Shown: positions 44,427 through 54,146, counted from the first letter of the stretch. The stretch: 64,000 bases of DNA from Emcibacteraceae bacterium (GCA_041396985.1 JAWKXO010000001.1:372001-436000), one strand, 5' to 3'. The notes: generated by a model from the letters alone, not told the origin. A program made the numbers and translations.

Positions 44427-46781
44427 TTAAAATCTCGTTCCGACATTAAATTGGAAAAACTCCGTTTCATCGCTTGGTTGACTTCTAATTGCTTTGGCCA
44501 AATCAATTCTAAATGGACCAAAAGGTGACGCCCATGAGAAACCTATTCCTACAGATACCCTCGGTGTTGGTGTATCTCCAAGCTTGCTATATACCACGCC
44601 TGTTGCTGAGGTCAAACTATCTTCTGCATCAACATTAAATAGAGCTCCGGCATCCACATAAGCACTGGCTTCAATTCCAAGATCTCTTGCGCCTCCTCCA
44701 AGCGGAATGAACAGTTCCGCTTTAGTGGTATAATATGTATTCCCACCAAGAGTATAGCCAGAATATAACTGAGTAAAACCTTCTCCCCATTCTCTTGGTC
44801 CCAACCCTGCCTCTTTAAACCCACGTATTTTTGGGTTTCCAAGGAAAAATCGTTTATTTAACCTTATATCTTTACCCAAACCTTCAATGTGACCGCCTTC
44901 AGCACTAATATTAAACACCCATGTTTTGTATATAGGATAATAAATGTCATATTTAGCTGATGTTCTAATATATCTTTCGTTACCACCTAGTCCCGCGACT
45001 TCCTGACTTACCGTAAATAATTGACCACGATTTGGCTTTTGCGGATAATCAAGTGTATTATATGAAATACCATAGCTAATATATGATGTTATATATTCTC
45101 CGTTATTGCCACTAATATAGGGACTGTCTGTAAAGAAACTGGTAAGAACCGTATCTTTTGTTAGACCGTAAGAGAAATTCATAACAATATATTCAGTAAG
45201 CGGAAATCCAGTTCGTAACGTTGTACCAAGCGTCTTCTGCCTAAAACCACTTTCAATAAAATTAACATCGCGTAAGAAAATATCTGCCCCAACAGCAAGC
45301 CTTCTGTTAAGGAAGTAAGGTTCTGTAAAACCTAATTCCACTTCTTTACGTCTTTTCGATAAATTGGATCCCAATCTTACGAATTGTCCCTTCCCTAATA
45401 AGTTTCTTTCTGCAATGCTGAAATTTACCAATAATCCCTCATAACTAGAATACCCAAGCCCTGCCGTTAATTCACCTGTCGGTTGTTCTTCAACCGTAAT
45501 TTCCAGAATTGTCTTATCCGCTGCAGTCCCCTCAATTTGCTCTATGGACACTTCTTTGAAGAATTGTAATGCTCTAACCCTTACTTCAGATCTTTTAACT
45601 TTTTGAGAGTTATAGGCATCACCCTCAACCAAATTTAATTCACGCCTGATCACTTTGTCATGAGTACGAACGTTATCAATAATTTTTATTTCTTCAACAT
45701 ATACTCTTGGTGTTTCATTAATTACATATATAATATCGACCGTTCGCTCTGCCCGGTTACGTCTAACCTGTGGCCTAATATCAACAAAAGCATAACCTCT
45801 CAGCCCAGCAATTTCAGTGAGCACTTCAACTGACGAGTCAATTGCTGATGAATCATATTGCTGGCCTTTTCTGGTATATAATGTTCGAACTAGAATTTCT
45901 GGATCTAACTCCTCAATCTCACTTTCAACAGAAATATCTCCAAATGTGTAAAGTTCTCCTTCTTCCAGTGAAATATTTATAAAAAAGAATTTCTTATCCG
46001 GTGAAAGCTCTGCTACTGCTGATGTGATTCTAAAGTCGGCATATCCTTGCTCCCGATAAAAATCCCTGAGCAATTGTTTATCATAATTTAACCGGTCAGG
46101 ATCATAAGTATCCTCAGCAGCCAGAAATTTCCACCAGCGGCTTTCAACTGAAGCCATTTTTTCACGGAGAATGGCGTTATTAAACACTTTATTCCCCATA
46201 AAATTAATTTTACCGATGACACTTTTTGCACCTTCAGAAATTTCAAAGACTAAATTAACCCTGTTTTGATCAAGCTGAATAATTTTTGGGTCAACAGCCG
46301 CTGCAAACCGCCCACCTCTTCTGTATATTTCGAGGATACGCTGAACATCAGCCCTTACTTTTGCTCTTGAAAATACAATTCTTGGTCTCAGCTGAATTTC
46401 TTCATATAAATCATCATCATCTTTATATTTGTTACCTTCAAATACAATTCTGTTGATGATGGGATTTTCAGAGACTGTAACGACAAGTGTCGTGCCACGA
46501 CGCCCTACATCCACATCTGCGAATAAACCGGTATTGTATAGGCGTTTAAGCGATGCATCTCCAAGCTGTTCAGTATAAGCATCACCGACATTAATGAGAA
46601 GGTAGGATTCAATAGTGCTTTTTTCAATTCGCTGATTACCGCTAATCTCTATATTAGCAATAACAACGCCTGGCTCTTCTTGAGGCGTTGTTTCCTGTGC
46701 CCAAACCAAGCTTACCAAATTAAATTGAGCAAATAAGGCAATTAAACAGATACTAATAAGTTTATATATTTTTGATACCAC
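44427..46781 (-). CDS. bamA: Outer-membrane protein assembly factor BamA
   Basis: A 784-residue Omp85 protein. A signal peptide (about 1-28) ends SLVWAQE, five POTRA domains follow (about 40-440), and then a 16-strand barrel. NPKIRGFKEAGLGPRE is the conserved loop-6 RGF motif. The last residue is Phe (FFQFNVGTRF), as required of barrel proteins. It folds and inserts beta-barrels in the outer membrane. It lies after rseP and before skp, as in most proteobacteria. Its substrates remain valid even if LPS is absent, as in sphingomonads. Confidence 0.96.
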   Translation of the reverse strand: MVSKIYKLISICLIALFAQFNLVSLVWAQETTPQEEPGVVIANIEISGNQRIEKSTIESYLLINVGDAYTEQLGDASLKRLYNTGLFADVDVGRRGTTLVVTVSENPIINRIVFEGNKYKDDDDLYEEIQLRPRIVFSRAKVRADVQRILEIYRRGGRFAAAVDPKIIQLDQNRVNLVFEISEGAKSVIGKINFMGNKVFNNAILREKMASVESRWWKFLAAEDTYDPDRLNYDKQLLRDFYREQGYADFRITSAVAELSPDKKFFFINISLEEGELYTFGDISVESEIEELDPEILVRTLYTRKGQQYDSSAIDSSVEVLTEIAGLRGYAFVDIRPQVRRNRAERTVDIIYVINETPRVYVEEIKIIDNVRTHDKVIRRELNLVEGDAYNSQKVKRSEVRVRALQFFKEVSIEQIEGTAADKTILEITVEEQPTGELTAGLGYSSYEGLLVNFSIAERNLLGKGQFVRLGSNLSKRRKEVELGFTEPYFLNRRLAVGADIFLRDVNFIESGFRQKTLGTTLRTGFPLTEYIVMNFSYGLTKDTVLTSFFTDSPYISGNNGEYITSYISYGISYNTLDYPQKPNRGQLFTVSQEVAGLGGNERYIRTSAKYDIYYPIYKTWVFNISAEGGHIEGLGKDIRLNKRFFLGNPKIRGFKEAGLGPREWGEGFTQLYSGYTLGGNTYYTTKAELFIPLGGGARDLGIEASAYVDAGALFNVDAEDSLTSATGVVYSKLGDTPTPRVSVGIGFSWASPFGPFRIDLAKAIRSQPSDETEFFQFNVGTRF

Positions 46782-46797
46782 TAAATCTTACCTTATA

Positions 46798-47919
46798 TTA
46801 TCCGACCAGATCAATAATTGCCGAAATGTCATTATAGAAGACAAAAACCATCAGGCTTAATACTACAGCAGCGCCAATCTTGAAACCAATTTCTTGCGCT
46901 TTCAGGCTCATTTTTTTTCTTCTGACCGCTTCTATCGCGTAATACAGCAAATGCCCCCCATCAAGCATAGGTATTGGAAAGAGATTTATCAGCCCCAATC
47001 CCATGGAAACCATTGCCATAATATTTAAAAACTCAACAATCCCAAATTCTGCCGCTTTACCGGCAACTCTTGCAATTGCTATTGGACCTCCCAGTTCTTT
47101 AGCAGAGCGGTCCCCCATTATAATTTGCCCCAACCCCGTAAGATTAGCATAGGTCAGTTCTTTTATTTCACCGGTTGCTTCCCAAATAGCCCCAATAACA
47201 CCAAAATGAAGTATTTTTCGTTCTTCAGGATTATTTCTGATTCCGATCTGGTAAATTTTCTTATCTTCACCAAGAAAATTTTTAATTTCAACGGTTTTAA
47301 GAGGAAAACTTAGAGTTAAGTTCTGACCGTTACGCAGAACAATCAAAGATATTTTTTCATCAACTTTCAGCGCCAGATGCTTGCTGATATCACGAAATGC
47401 AGTAACTGGAGATCCATCAATCTCAATAATGCGGTCACCGGCTAAGATACCCGCTTTTTCAGCGGCGCCATCTGTAATGACTTCACCAACAATAGGCTCA
47501 TATACCATCTTTCCATAGGAAAAAAGCATCCCGGAAAAAATCAAGATAGCAAAAATAAAATTGATGGCAGGTCCAGCAAAAACAATTGCTGATTTTTGTA
47601 AAAGATTCTTATGATGAAAAGAAACTTTTTTCTCTTCTTCACTCATTTCAAACAGTTCCTGGGAAGGAGCACTGGATTCCGTAGCATCACCAAAAAATTT
47701 CACATATCCGCCGAGTGGTATCCAGCTGATTTTCCAGCGTGTTCCATGACGATCATAAAAACCGGTTATTTCCGGGCCAAATCCGATTGAAAAAACTTCC
47801 ACTTTTACGCCGCAGAATTTTGCAACAATGTAATGACCCCATTCATGCACGAAAACAAGCACCGTCAGAATAATGAGAAATGCCAATGCAGGCTGAATAG
47901 TCGAGAATAAAAAATCCAT
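46798..47919 (-). CDS. rseP: RIP-type intramembrane metalloprotease RseP
   Basis: A 373-residue site-2 protease with HEWGH at 25-29 inside the first membrane span and LFPIPMLDGGHLLYY near residue 315 holding the third zinc ligand. A single PDZ domain lies at about 125-210. It cleaves anti-sigma factors and signal peptides in the inner membrane. It overlaps nothing; dxr ends one base upstream, and bamA begins 16 bases downstream. Confidence 0.95.
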   Translation of the reverse strand: MDFLFSTIQPALAFLIILTVLVFVHEWGHYIVAKFCGVKVEVFSIGFGPEITGFYDRHGTRWKISWIPLGGYVKFFGDATESSAPSQELFEMSEEEKKVSFHHKNLLQKSAIVFAGPAINFIFAILIFSGMLFSYGKMVYEPIVGEVITDGAAEKAGILAGDRIIEIDGSPVTAFRDISKHLALKVDEKISLIVLRNGQNLTLSFPLKTVEIKNFLGEDKKIYQIGIRNNPEERKILHFGVIGAIWEATGEIKELTYANLTGLGQIIMGDRSAKELGGPIAIARVAGKAAEFGIVEFLNIMAMVSMGLGLINLFPIPMLDGGHLLYYAIEAVRRKKMSLKAQEIGFKIGAAVVLSLMVFVFYNDISAIIDLVG

Positions 47920-47920
47920 A

Positions 47921-49132
47921 TTACATGCTCATTCCTGTTATAATCTCCTGCGCCACTTTTCGTGCATTCTCGTCCACTTCATGTACATCGCTCAGGCTTG
48001 TCATTTTATGGAAACTAATTTTTTCAAGAGTTTCCTCAACAATTCTTGCTATATCCAGAAATTTTATTTTTCCATCAAGAAAAGCATATACTGCAACTTC
48101 ATTAGAAGCGTTGAGGATAGTAGGCGCACTTCCGCCATTTTGCAACACCTGTCGTGTAATATTAAGGGCCGGAAATTTTTCCTCATCCGGTTTAATAAAA
48201 TTAAGCCGTCCGACTTCTGTCAAATCAAGTTTTTTAGAAGGTGTCCTCATTCTATCGGGCCAGGCCAGTGCGTAGGAAATTGGTGTTCTCATATCCGGTG
48301 TTCCAAGCTGGGCAAGAACTGAGCCATCCATGTAGGAAACCATACTGTGAACTATGGATTCTGGGTGTATAATAATTTCCAACTGATCTTTTTCAACGGG
48401 GAAAAGATAATAAGCTTCAATGAGTTCCAGTCCCTTGTTCATCATAGTCGCACTGTCAATTGAAATCTTTGCTCCCATTGACCAATTGGGATGATTGATC
48501 GCCTGCTCCGGCGTAATTGATGTCATATCTGAAATTTCACAGTTCCAGAACGGGCCGCCGGAAGCCGTTAAAATAATTTTTTCAACATTTTGCGGGTTAT
48601 CGAAATCAAATATTTGGAAGATGGCATTATGCTCTGAATCTACCGGCAACATTGTCGCCCCAAATTCCTCAACCTGTTCCATCATGAAGTCACCGGCACA
48701 GACAAGACATTCTTTATTGGCCAGTGCGATTGTTGCCCCGCGTCTTATTGCTGTTAATGTTGGACGAAGTCCGGCTGCGCCGACAATTGATGACATAACT
48801 AGATCAGCAGGCATTTCAGCCGCATCATTCAAAGCATTCTCGCCTGCGGCGGCAATAATATGGGTTCCAGATAATGCTGACTTCAGTTCTTCATAAAGGC
48901 TATTATTTGCAATAACTGCCATTTCAGCATTATATTTTATTGCCTGCTCTGCCAGTTTTTCAACACTGTGGTTTGCCGTTAACGCTTTGACGGAATAACT
49001 TTCTGGGTTTCGGGAAATCAAATCCAGAGTATTACAGCCGATAGACCCCGTTGAGCCTAATATGGTTACGTCTTTTCTCGTTCGACCTAACGTTCTCGAA
49101 AGGTGATTTATGTCTGGTAAACTCATATTCAT
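47921..49132 (-). CDS. dxr: 1-deoxy-D-xylulose-5-phosphate reductoisomerase
   Basis: A 403-residue enzyme of the non-mevalonate isoprenoid pathway that makes MEP from DXP with NADPH. ILGSTGSIGCNTLDL is the NADPH-binding site, LPVDSEHNAIFQ and HPNWSMGAKISIDSATMMNKGLELIEA are the metal and substrate regions, and a C-terminal four-helix bundle follows. Its products feed UppS. The ATG at 49132 is supported by family length. Confidence 0.96.
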   Translation of the reverse strand: MNMSLPDINHLSRTLGRTRKDVTILGSTGSIGCNTLDLISRNPESYSVKALTANHSVEKLAEQAIKYNAEMAVIANNSLYEELKSALSGTHIIAAAGENALNDAAEMPADLVMSSIVGAAGLRPTLTAIRRGATIALANKECLVCAGDFMMEQVEEFGATMLPVDSEHNAIFQIFDFDNPQNVEKIILTASGGPFWNCEISDMTSITPEQAINHPNWSMGAKISIDSATMMNKGLELIEAYYLFPVEKDQLEIIIHPESIVHSMVSYMDGSVLAQLGTPDMRTPISYALAWPDRMRTPSKKLDLTEVGRLNFIKPDEEKFPALNITRQVLQNGGSAPTILNASNEVAVYAFLDGKIKFLDIARIVEETLEKISFHKMTSLSDVHEVDENARKVAQEIITGMSM

Positions 49133-49154
49133 ATCAACAACTTATTTCCATTCA

Positions 49155-50009
49155 TCAGGCATATAGCACATTAGATACAATAAGAACAGCCGGGGCCACA
49201 AATAACACACCATCAACCCGGTCCATTACACCACCATGTCCTGGAATGATCGAGCCGGAGTCCTTTACGGAAAATCTCCTTTTAACCGCAGACTCTGCCA
49301 GATCACCCATTTGGCTCAATATTGCAAACAAACCACTGAATAAAAGCAAAATTGTGGCATCAGAGAATAAGGGTACATTTTGATCCTGCATATAAAAGCC
49401 GTAAAAACCACCTATCAATATTGCTGCAATTGTACCACCAATAAGGCCTGACCATGTTTTATTAGGGCTTATTTTAGGAGACATTTTTGGACCCCCAATA
49501 TTTTTCCCCGCAAAATAAGCACCCGTATCCATTGACCAGATCACAATCATCATCCACAGAACCAGAATGCCACCAAACTGTTTTTCGATAAGCAAAAAAC
49601 TGGCCGATGGAATTATAGCGTAAAGAAAGCCTGTGACAGCCCAAATCATTTTGGCTTTTATAAGTAGAGCAATTGCCATAATTGAAATCACACTTGAAAT
49701 AAAAGAAATCCAAATGTAGGAACTTTCAATATTTAGCTGGTAAATCAAAAGTAAGGCAGATAACGCCTGAACAGCAAACAACCATGAAAACGGCTTCTTT
49801 TCACAAATGCCATTCCACTCTGAAAGGATCAAGACCGTAAGCAAGCTGATCAGAATTAAGAAAAACATTCCGCCTTTTAATATGATAAAAACGGCCAGCG
49901 GCAGCATAATTAGTGCCGAAAGAATTCGTGTCAGCAGATTATTTTTTTTAGCTGGTTTAGCATTCTCAATGTCTTGCACCATACCGCCTGTCTCTTTTGT
50001 AATATTCAT
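49155..50009 (-). CDS. cdsA: Phosphatidate cytidylyltransferase
   Basis: A polytopic membrane protein of 284 residues with about eight spans. The C-terminal signature SQMGDLAESAVKRRFSVKDS, then GHGGVMDRVDG, is the CdsA family motif. It makes CDP-diacylglycerol for phospholipid synthesis. The start is uncertain: the ATG at 50009 overlaps uppS by 44 bases, and an ATG at 49982 would overlap by 17. Neither has a strong ribosome site. Confidence 0.94.
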   Translation of the reverse strand: MNITKETGGMVQDIENAKPAKKNNLLTRILSALIMLPLAVFIILKGGMFFLILISLLTVLILSEWNGICEKKPFSWLFAVQALSALLLIYQLNIESSYIWISFISSVISIMAIALLIKAKMIWAVTGFLYAIIPSASFLLIEKQFGGILVLWMMIVIWSMDTGAYFAGKNIGGPKMSPKISPNKTWSGLIGGTIAAILIGGFYGFYMQDQNVPLFSDATILLLFSGLFAILSQMGDLAESAVKRRFSVKDSGSIIPGHGGVMDRVDGVLFVAPAVLIVSNVLYA

Positions 50010-50718
50010 CTATGGCGCTTAGTAAGCTATCCTGAGTAAAATCAGGCCATAATACGTCCTGAAATACGAATTCCGAGTAAGCCGCCTGCCAAAGCATGAA
50101 ATTACTGAGGCGTTGTTCCCCACTGGTACGGATTATAAGGTCCGGTTCCGGCATATCATTTGTATAGAGATTCTGAGAAAATAATTTTTCATCAATATCC
50201 TCAACATCAAGGCTGCCTTCTTTTACTTTACTGGCCAAATTTTTGGCTGCACAGACAATTTCTTCCTGTCCACCATAATTCAGCGCAAGTGTTAATCGAA
50301 GCTTCCTATTATTTTTTGTCTTTTCTTCTGCCTCTTCAATCAGGCTGATAAGATTTTTGCTTAAGCGTTTTCTGCTGCCTATAAAACTGATACGGATATT
50401 TTTTCTATGAAGTTCTTCAATTTCCTTGGTCAGGTAGATTTTAAGAAGCCCCATCAGGTCGTTCACTTCTTCAATCGGTCTGTTCCAGTTCTCAGAAGAA
50501 AAAGCATATAATGTAAGATATCCAATATCCAGATCAGCGCATTTTTCGACAATCCCCCGAACGGCATCCGCACCCTTTTTGTGCCCCGCAAATTTGGGAA
50601 GACGGTGTAATTTGGCCCAGCGTCCATTACCATCCATAATAATGGCAATATGAGTAAGCCGCTTTTCAGCCCGACCCTCATTTTCTGCCACTTTATTATC
50701 TTCCTTAACAAGCAACAT
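49966..50718 (-). CDS. uppS: Undecaprenyl diphosphate synthase
   Basis: A 250-residue cis-prenyltransferase that makes the lipid carrier for peptidoglycan. IIMDGNGRWA holds the catalytic Asp, followed by HRLPKFAGHKKGADAVR. ALNYGGQEEIV and DLIIRTSGEQRLSNFMLWQ are the conserved substrate-binding blocks. It begins five bases after the frr stop. Together with dxr and cdsA it supplies envelope lipid precursors. Confidence 0.96.
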   Translation of the reverse strand: MLLVKEDNKVAENEGRAEKRLTHIAIIMDGNGRWAKLHRLPKFAGHKKGADAVRGIVEKCADLDIGYLTLYAFSSENWNRPIEEVNDLMGLLKIYLTKEIEELHRKNIRISFIGSRKRLSKNLISLIEEAEEKTKNNRKLRLTLALNYGGQEEIVCAAKNLASKVKEGSLDVEDIDEKLFSQNLYTNDMPEPDLIIRTSGEQRLSNFMLWQAAYSEFVFQDVLWPDFTQDSLLSAIDEYYKRDRRYGARH

Positions 50719-50723
50719 TGCTT

Positions 50724-51284
50724 TTACACCTGCATAATTTCTTCTTCTTTTGCTGCTGTAATTTTTTCAATGCTGTGAACAGCATCATCCGTTAATTTCT
50801 GTATATCCGCTTCCAATGATTTTTGTTCATCCTGGCTGATATCGCCGTCTTTTTCCATGTGCTTAACTGTTTCCATGCCATCACGACGAACGTTCCTTAC
50901 CGCCACTTTTGACTGTTCGGAATAAGTTCTGGCAAGCTTGGTCAGCTCCATCCGCCGCTCCTGATTAAGTTCAGGAATTGGCAGGCGCAAGGTATCCCCA
51001 TCAACAATCGGATTAAGGCCAATACCGGAATTGCGGATTGCCTTCTCCACTGATGAAACTAGCCCCCTATCCCAAACATGAACGCTGATCATTCTTGCTT
51101 CCGGTGTTGAAACAGTACCAAGCTGATTGATCGGCATTTGAGCGCCGTAAGCATCCACAACGACAGGATCAAGTAAATTTACAGATGCTCTTCCTGTTCT
51201 GAGACCTTTAAATTCGTTCTTAAGATTTTCTATTGCGCCATTCATCCTGCGTTTAATATCCGCAAGGTCCAGTTCCGATGACAT
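50724..51284 (-). CDS. frr: Ribosome recycling factor
   Basis: A 186-residue two-domain protein that splits post-termination ribosomes with EF-G. FKGLRTGRASVNLLDP and PELNQERRMELTKLAR are the family blocks. Long helices and a small beta-rich domain fit the normal RRF fold. It follows pyrH by 68 bases, which has no clear signal. Confidence 0.97.
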   Translation of the reverse strand: MSSELDLADIKRRMNGAIENLKNEFKGLRTGRASVNLLDPVVVDAYGAQMPINQLGTVSTPEARMISVHVWDRGLVSSVEKAIRNSGIGLNPIVDGDTLRLPIPELNQERRMELTKLARTYSEQSKVAVRNVRRDGMETVKHMEKDGDISQDEQKSLEADIQKLTDDAVHSIEKITAAKEEEIMQV

Positions 51285-51352
51285 TATATCACTCCTGTTT
51301 ATTATTTTTTTATAATTTATAAATCATTGCCCCAAGATTAACAAACACTGCT

Positions 51353-52072
51353 TTAATTGCAGATTTTAGTATGAGGACCCTTTCCAAGCAATACTTTGGC
51401 AAAATTTCCCGGTTCATGAATAGAAAATACCAGAATGGGAATATTATTTTCACGCGCCAGTGAAATTGCCGAAGCATCCATGACCTTCAGATCATTTTTC
51501 AGAACGTCCATATAACTTAATGTATCATATTTTACAGCATTTGGATCAAGTTTCGGATCAGCACTATATACACCATCAACCTGAGTCCCTTTGAGTATCG
51601 CATCGCAGTTCATTTCAGCGGCCCTGAGTGCCGCCGCGCTGTCCGTTGTAAAAAACGGATTTCCTGTTCCCGCTGCAAATACAACCACACGGCCCTTTTC
51701 CATATGCCGGATTGCTTTTCTTCTGATATATGGCTCACACACGGATGCAATCGGAAAGGCTGACTGAACGCGGGTATCAACACCATTTTGTTCCAGCGCA
51801 TTCTGCAATGCCAGACTATTCATGACCGTTGCCAACATCCCCATATGATCGGCAGACGTGCGGTCAAATCCGCTGGCAACCCCCGTCATGCCACGGAAAA
51901 TATTTCCGGCACCAACGACTAGACAAACTTGGGTCCCCATTTCAACGACAGTTTTAACTTCTTCAGCAATTCTTTTGACCACTTTTGGTGAAATACCGTA
52001 ATTCTGATCCCCCATCAGGGCTTCACCGGATAATTTTAACAAAACACGTTTATACTGAAGGTCTTCTGTCAT
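51353..52072 (-). CDS. pyrH: Uridylate kinase
   Basis: A 239-residue UMP kinase of the amino-acid-kinase fold. I use the ATG at 52072, preceded by AGGAGAG; the frame is open to 52132. KRVLLKLSGEALMG, VVGAGNIFRG and AAGTGNPFFTTDSAAALRA are the nucleotide and UMP-binding blocks. It makes UDP for RNA, and in many bacteria for sugar nucleotides. A long imperfect hairpin lies in the gap before it. Confidence 0.97.
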   Translation of the reverse strand: MTEDLQYKRVLLKLSGEALMGDQNYGISPKVVKRIAEEVKTVVEMGTQVCLVVGAGNIFRGMTGVASGFDRTSADHMGMLATVMNSLALQNALEQNGVDTRVQSAFPIASVCEPYIRRKAIRHMEKGRVVVFAAGTGNPFFTTDSAAALRAAEMNCDAILKGTQVDGVYSADPKLDPNAVKYDTLSYMDVLKNDLKVMDASAISLARENNIPILVFSIHEPGNFAKVLLGKGPHTKICN

Positions 52073-52167
52073 GAATAATTCTCTCCTATTTTGTTCATGA
52101 GTACTTTGCTCGCAAATTCCCCATATGTCCATTATGTTTTTATAAAAAATTGGACGTTACATACAAT

Positions 52168-52216
52168 TCGGGCCCAAATACGGATAAAGTCCTCTTTAAT
52201 CCATATATGAGCCCGA
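52168..52216 (-). other. Long imperfect hairpin in the tsf-pyrH gap
   Basis: On the minus strand an outer stem TCGGGC/GCCCGA (52216-52211 with 52173-52168) encloses an inner GGATTAAAG/CTTTATCC stem (52202-52194 with 52189-52182, one bulge) and an AGGA loop. No T-run follows. It may be a processing site or a weak attenuator between tsf and pyrH. Confidence 0.5.
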
Positions 52217-52229
52217 TATAATTATATTA

Positions 52230-53156
52230 TTAGCTGCTAACGGCTGCGGCTACTTCAGCGGCAAAATCACCTTCTTCTTTTTCAATGCCTTCACCAAGCT
52301 CAAGTCTTACATATCCTGTAAGTTTAATGTCGGAGCCAGCATCTTTGGCAGCTTTTTCAATGACTTTGCTAACTTTCGTTTCACCGTCAATTACAAATGT
52401 CTGCTCCAGAAACACAACTTCCTGGAAGAATTTGTTCATGCGACCACCAATCATTTTCTCGATAATGTTGTCAGGCTTGCCGGATTCGCGGGCCTGCTCA
52501 ACGAGAATGGCTTTTTCACGTTCTACGGCTTCTTCGGACAGTTCTTCAATTGTCATTGATTGCGGGTTTGTCGCCGCAACATGCATGGCAAGCTGTTTGC
52601 CAAGGGCTTCAAGAGCACCCTGATCAGCATCAGATTCCAATGCAACCAATACGGCTAGTTTACCCAGACCAGGGGCAACGGCATTATGAATATAAGTTGA
52701 GACCACGCCTTTAGAAACAGAAAGTCCGGCTGAACGACGGAAGTTCATATTTTCACCAATTGTCCCAACAGCTTCAGTCACTTCCGCTTCCACACTGTGG
52801 CTTTCGCCAGGATATGTTGCCGATTTTGTTGCATCATAATCACCGTTATTGGCTAGTGCAACATCAGCAACCCCTTTAACCAGAGACTGGAATTTCTCGT
52901 TACGGGCCACAAAGTCTGTTTCCGAGTTCACTTCAATAGCAACAGAAGTGGTTCCGTTTGAAGCGACTGCAACAAGACCTTCAGCGGCGACACGACCTGA
53001 TTTTTTCTCAGCTTTCGCAATACCTTTTTGACGGAGCCAGTCCATTGACGCTTCGATGTCACCATCATTTTCACTAAGCGCTTTTTTACAATCCATCATA
53101 CCTGCGCCTGATTTTTCACGCAGTTCCTTAACAAGAGCGGCAGTAATTTGAGCCAT
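52230..53156 (-). CDS. tsf: Translation elongation factor Ts
   Basis: A 308-residue nucleotide exchange factor for EF-Tu. I use the second ATG (53156), seven bases after AAGGA; the first is at 53159. The N-terminal UBA-like domain has ALVKELREKSGAGMMDCKKAL, and the core has NSETDFVARNEKF. It is cotranscribed with rpsB, whose stop is 28 bases upstream. Confidence 0.97.
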   Translation of the reverse strand: MAQITAALVKELREKSGAGMMDCKKALSENDGDIEASMDWLRQKGIAKAEKKSGRVAAEGLVAVASNGTTSVAIEVNSETDFVARNEKFQSLVKGVADVALANNGDYDATKSATYPGESHSVEAEVTEAVGTIGENMNFRRSAGLSVSKGVVSTYIHNAVAPGLGKLAVLVALESDADQGALEALGKQLAMHVAATNPQSMTIEELSEEAVEREKAILVEQARESGKPDNIIEKMIGGRMNKFFQEVVFLEQTFVIDGETKVSKVIEKAAKDAGSDIKLTGYVRLELGEGIEKEEGDFAAEVAAAVSS

Positions 53157-53184
53157 CATTCTTTCCTTGTTTTAAAATTCTAAA

Positions 53185-54003
53185 TTAAGAAGATTTCTCT
53201 TCACTCATTTCTTCATCAGCCGGGGCGTCTTCCTCGGCTGGAGCCTCTTCAGCAACGTCCGGAATTTCTTCTACCGGTGCTTCCATTGCACCAATATCAA
53301 CCCCCTGTGACGAAAGTTCCTGTTGGATACCTTCCAGAACTGCATCAGCAACAAGATTACAGTAAAGATCAATGGCACGGGTCGCATCATCATTTCCCGG
53401 GATTGGAAAATCAATATTTGCCGGATCACAGTTTGTATCAAGAATGGCAACCACTGGAATACCCAGTTTTTTACCTTCTGCGATAGCAAGCTCTTCTTTA
53501 TTTGTATCGATCACGAAAATCGCGCTAGGAATACCACCCATTTCCTTAATACCACCGAGGGAGCGTTCGAGCTTGTCGCGCTCACGTGTCATTTGCAGGG
53601 TTTCTTTTTTGGTAAATCCGGTCAGATCGCCTGAAAGTTTTTCATCAAGGTCATTAAGACGTTTGATCGAATTGGAAATTGTTTCCCAGTTTGTCAGCAT
53701 TCCACCGAGCCAGCGGTGATTAACATAATATTGTCCGCAACGTTTCGCTGCTTCGGCAATTGCGCCTGATGCCTGTCTTTTTGTACCGACAAAGAGTACA
53801 CGACCACCACCAGCAGTAATGTCGCGAATCTGCTCAAGTGCGCGATGCAAAAGCGGCACAGTGATTGAAAGGTTGATAATATGAACTTTATTTCTGACGC
53901 CAAAAATATAGTCCCCCATACGTGGGTTCCAACGGTGTTTTTGATGTCCAAAGTGAACGCCAGCTTCCAATAGCTCGCGCATAGTAAATGTAGGCATTGC
54001 CAT
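53185..54003 (-). CDS. rpsB: 30S ribosomal protein S2
   Basis: A 272-residue ribosomal protein. I use the ATG at 54003 (MAMPTFTMRELLEAGVHFGH), seven or so bases after AAAGGAA; the frame is open to 54126 but the extra residues are leader sequence. HRWNPRM and DTNCDPANIDFPIPGNDDATRAI are S2 signatures. The last 35 residues are an acidic Glu/Ala tail, common in alphaproteobacterial S2. Upstream lies a promoter and a folded leader at 54033-54102. Confidence 0.97.
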   Translation of the reverse strand: MAMPTFTMRELLEAGVHFGHQKHRWNPRMGDYIFGVRNKVHIINLSITVPLLHRALEQIRDITAGGGRVLFVGTKRQASGAIAEAAKRCGQYYVNHRWLGGMLTNWETISNSIKRLNDLDEKLSGDLTGFTKKETLQMTRERDKLERSLGGIKEMGGIPSAIFVIDTNKEELAIAEGKKLGIPVVAILDTNCDPANIDFPIPGNDDATRAIDLYCNLVADAVLEGIQQELSSQGVDIGAMEAPVEEIPDVAEEAPAEEDAPADEEMSEEKSS

Positions 54004-54032
54004 TCTATAAATTCCTTTTCCGGTTAATCCTC

Positions 54033-54102
54033 TGCAGGTTCTGAGTTCCTTAGAACACCGGTGTGTCGATCCCAATATGTAGGGGATAAACAAATACCTG
54101 CA
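54033..54102 (-). promoter_or_regulatory. rpsB: Structured rpsB leader, candidate S2 autoregulatory element
   Basis: In the minus-strand leader, TGCAGGT (54102-54096) can pair perfectly with ACCTGCA (54039-54033) to close a domain that contains ATCCC/GGGAT (54087-54083 with 54073-54069). A competing hairpin AGAAC/GTTCT (54056-54052 with 54042-54038) overlaps the outer stem by two bases. It lies between the promoter and the ribosome site. S2 represses its own operon through the leader in E. coli; similarity in mechanism here is inference. Confidence 0.5.
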
Positions 54103-54117
54103 TGTGAAAGTAAGCGG

Positions 54118-54146
54118 GTAATACACGCTGAAGCATATGATATCAA
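54118..54146 (-). promoter_or_regulatory. Promoter of the rpsB-tsf operon
   Basis: On the minus strand TTGATA (54146-54141) and TATTAC (54123-54118) are separated by exactly 17 bases. Transcription would start near 54111, leaving a leader of about 108 nucleotides before the rpsB ATG. Confidence 0.6.

Noticed and set aside
54004..54126. N-terminal extension of rpsB from 54126
   Set aside because: This segment overlaps a good promoter and a folded leader; S2 proteins begin at MAMPTFTMRELL, which also has AAAGGAA upstream.
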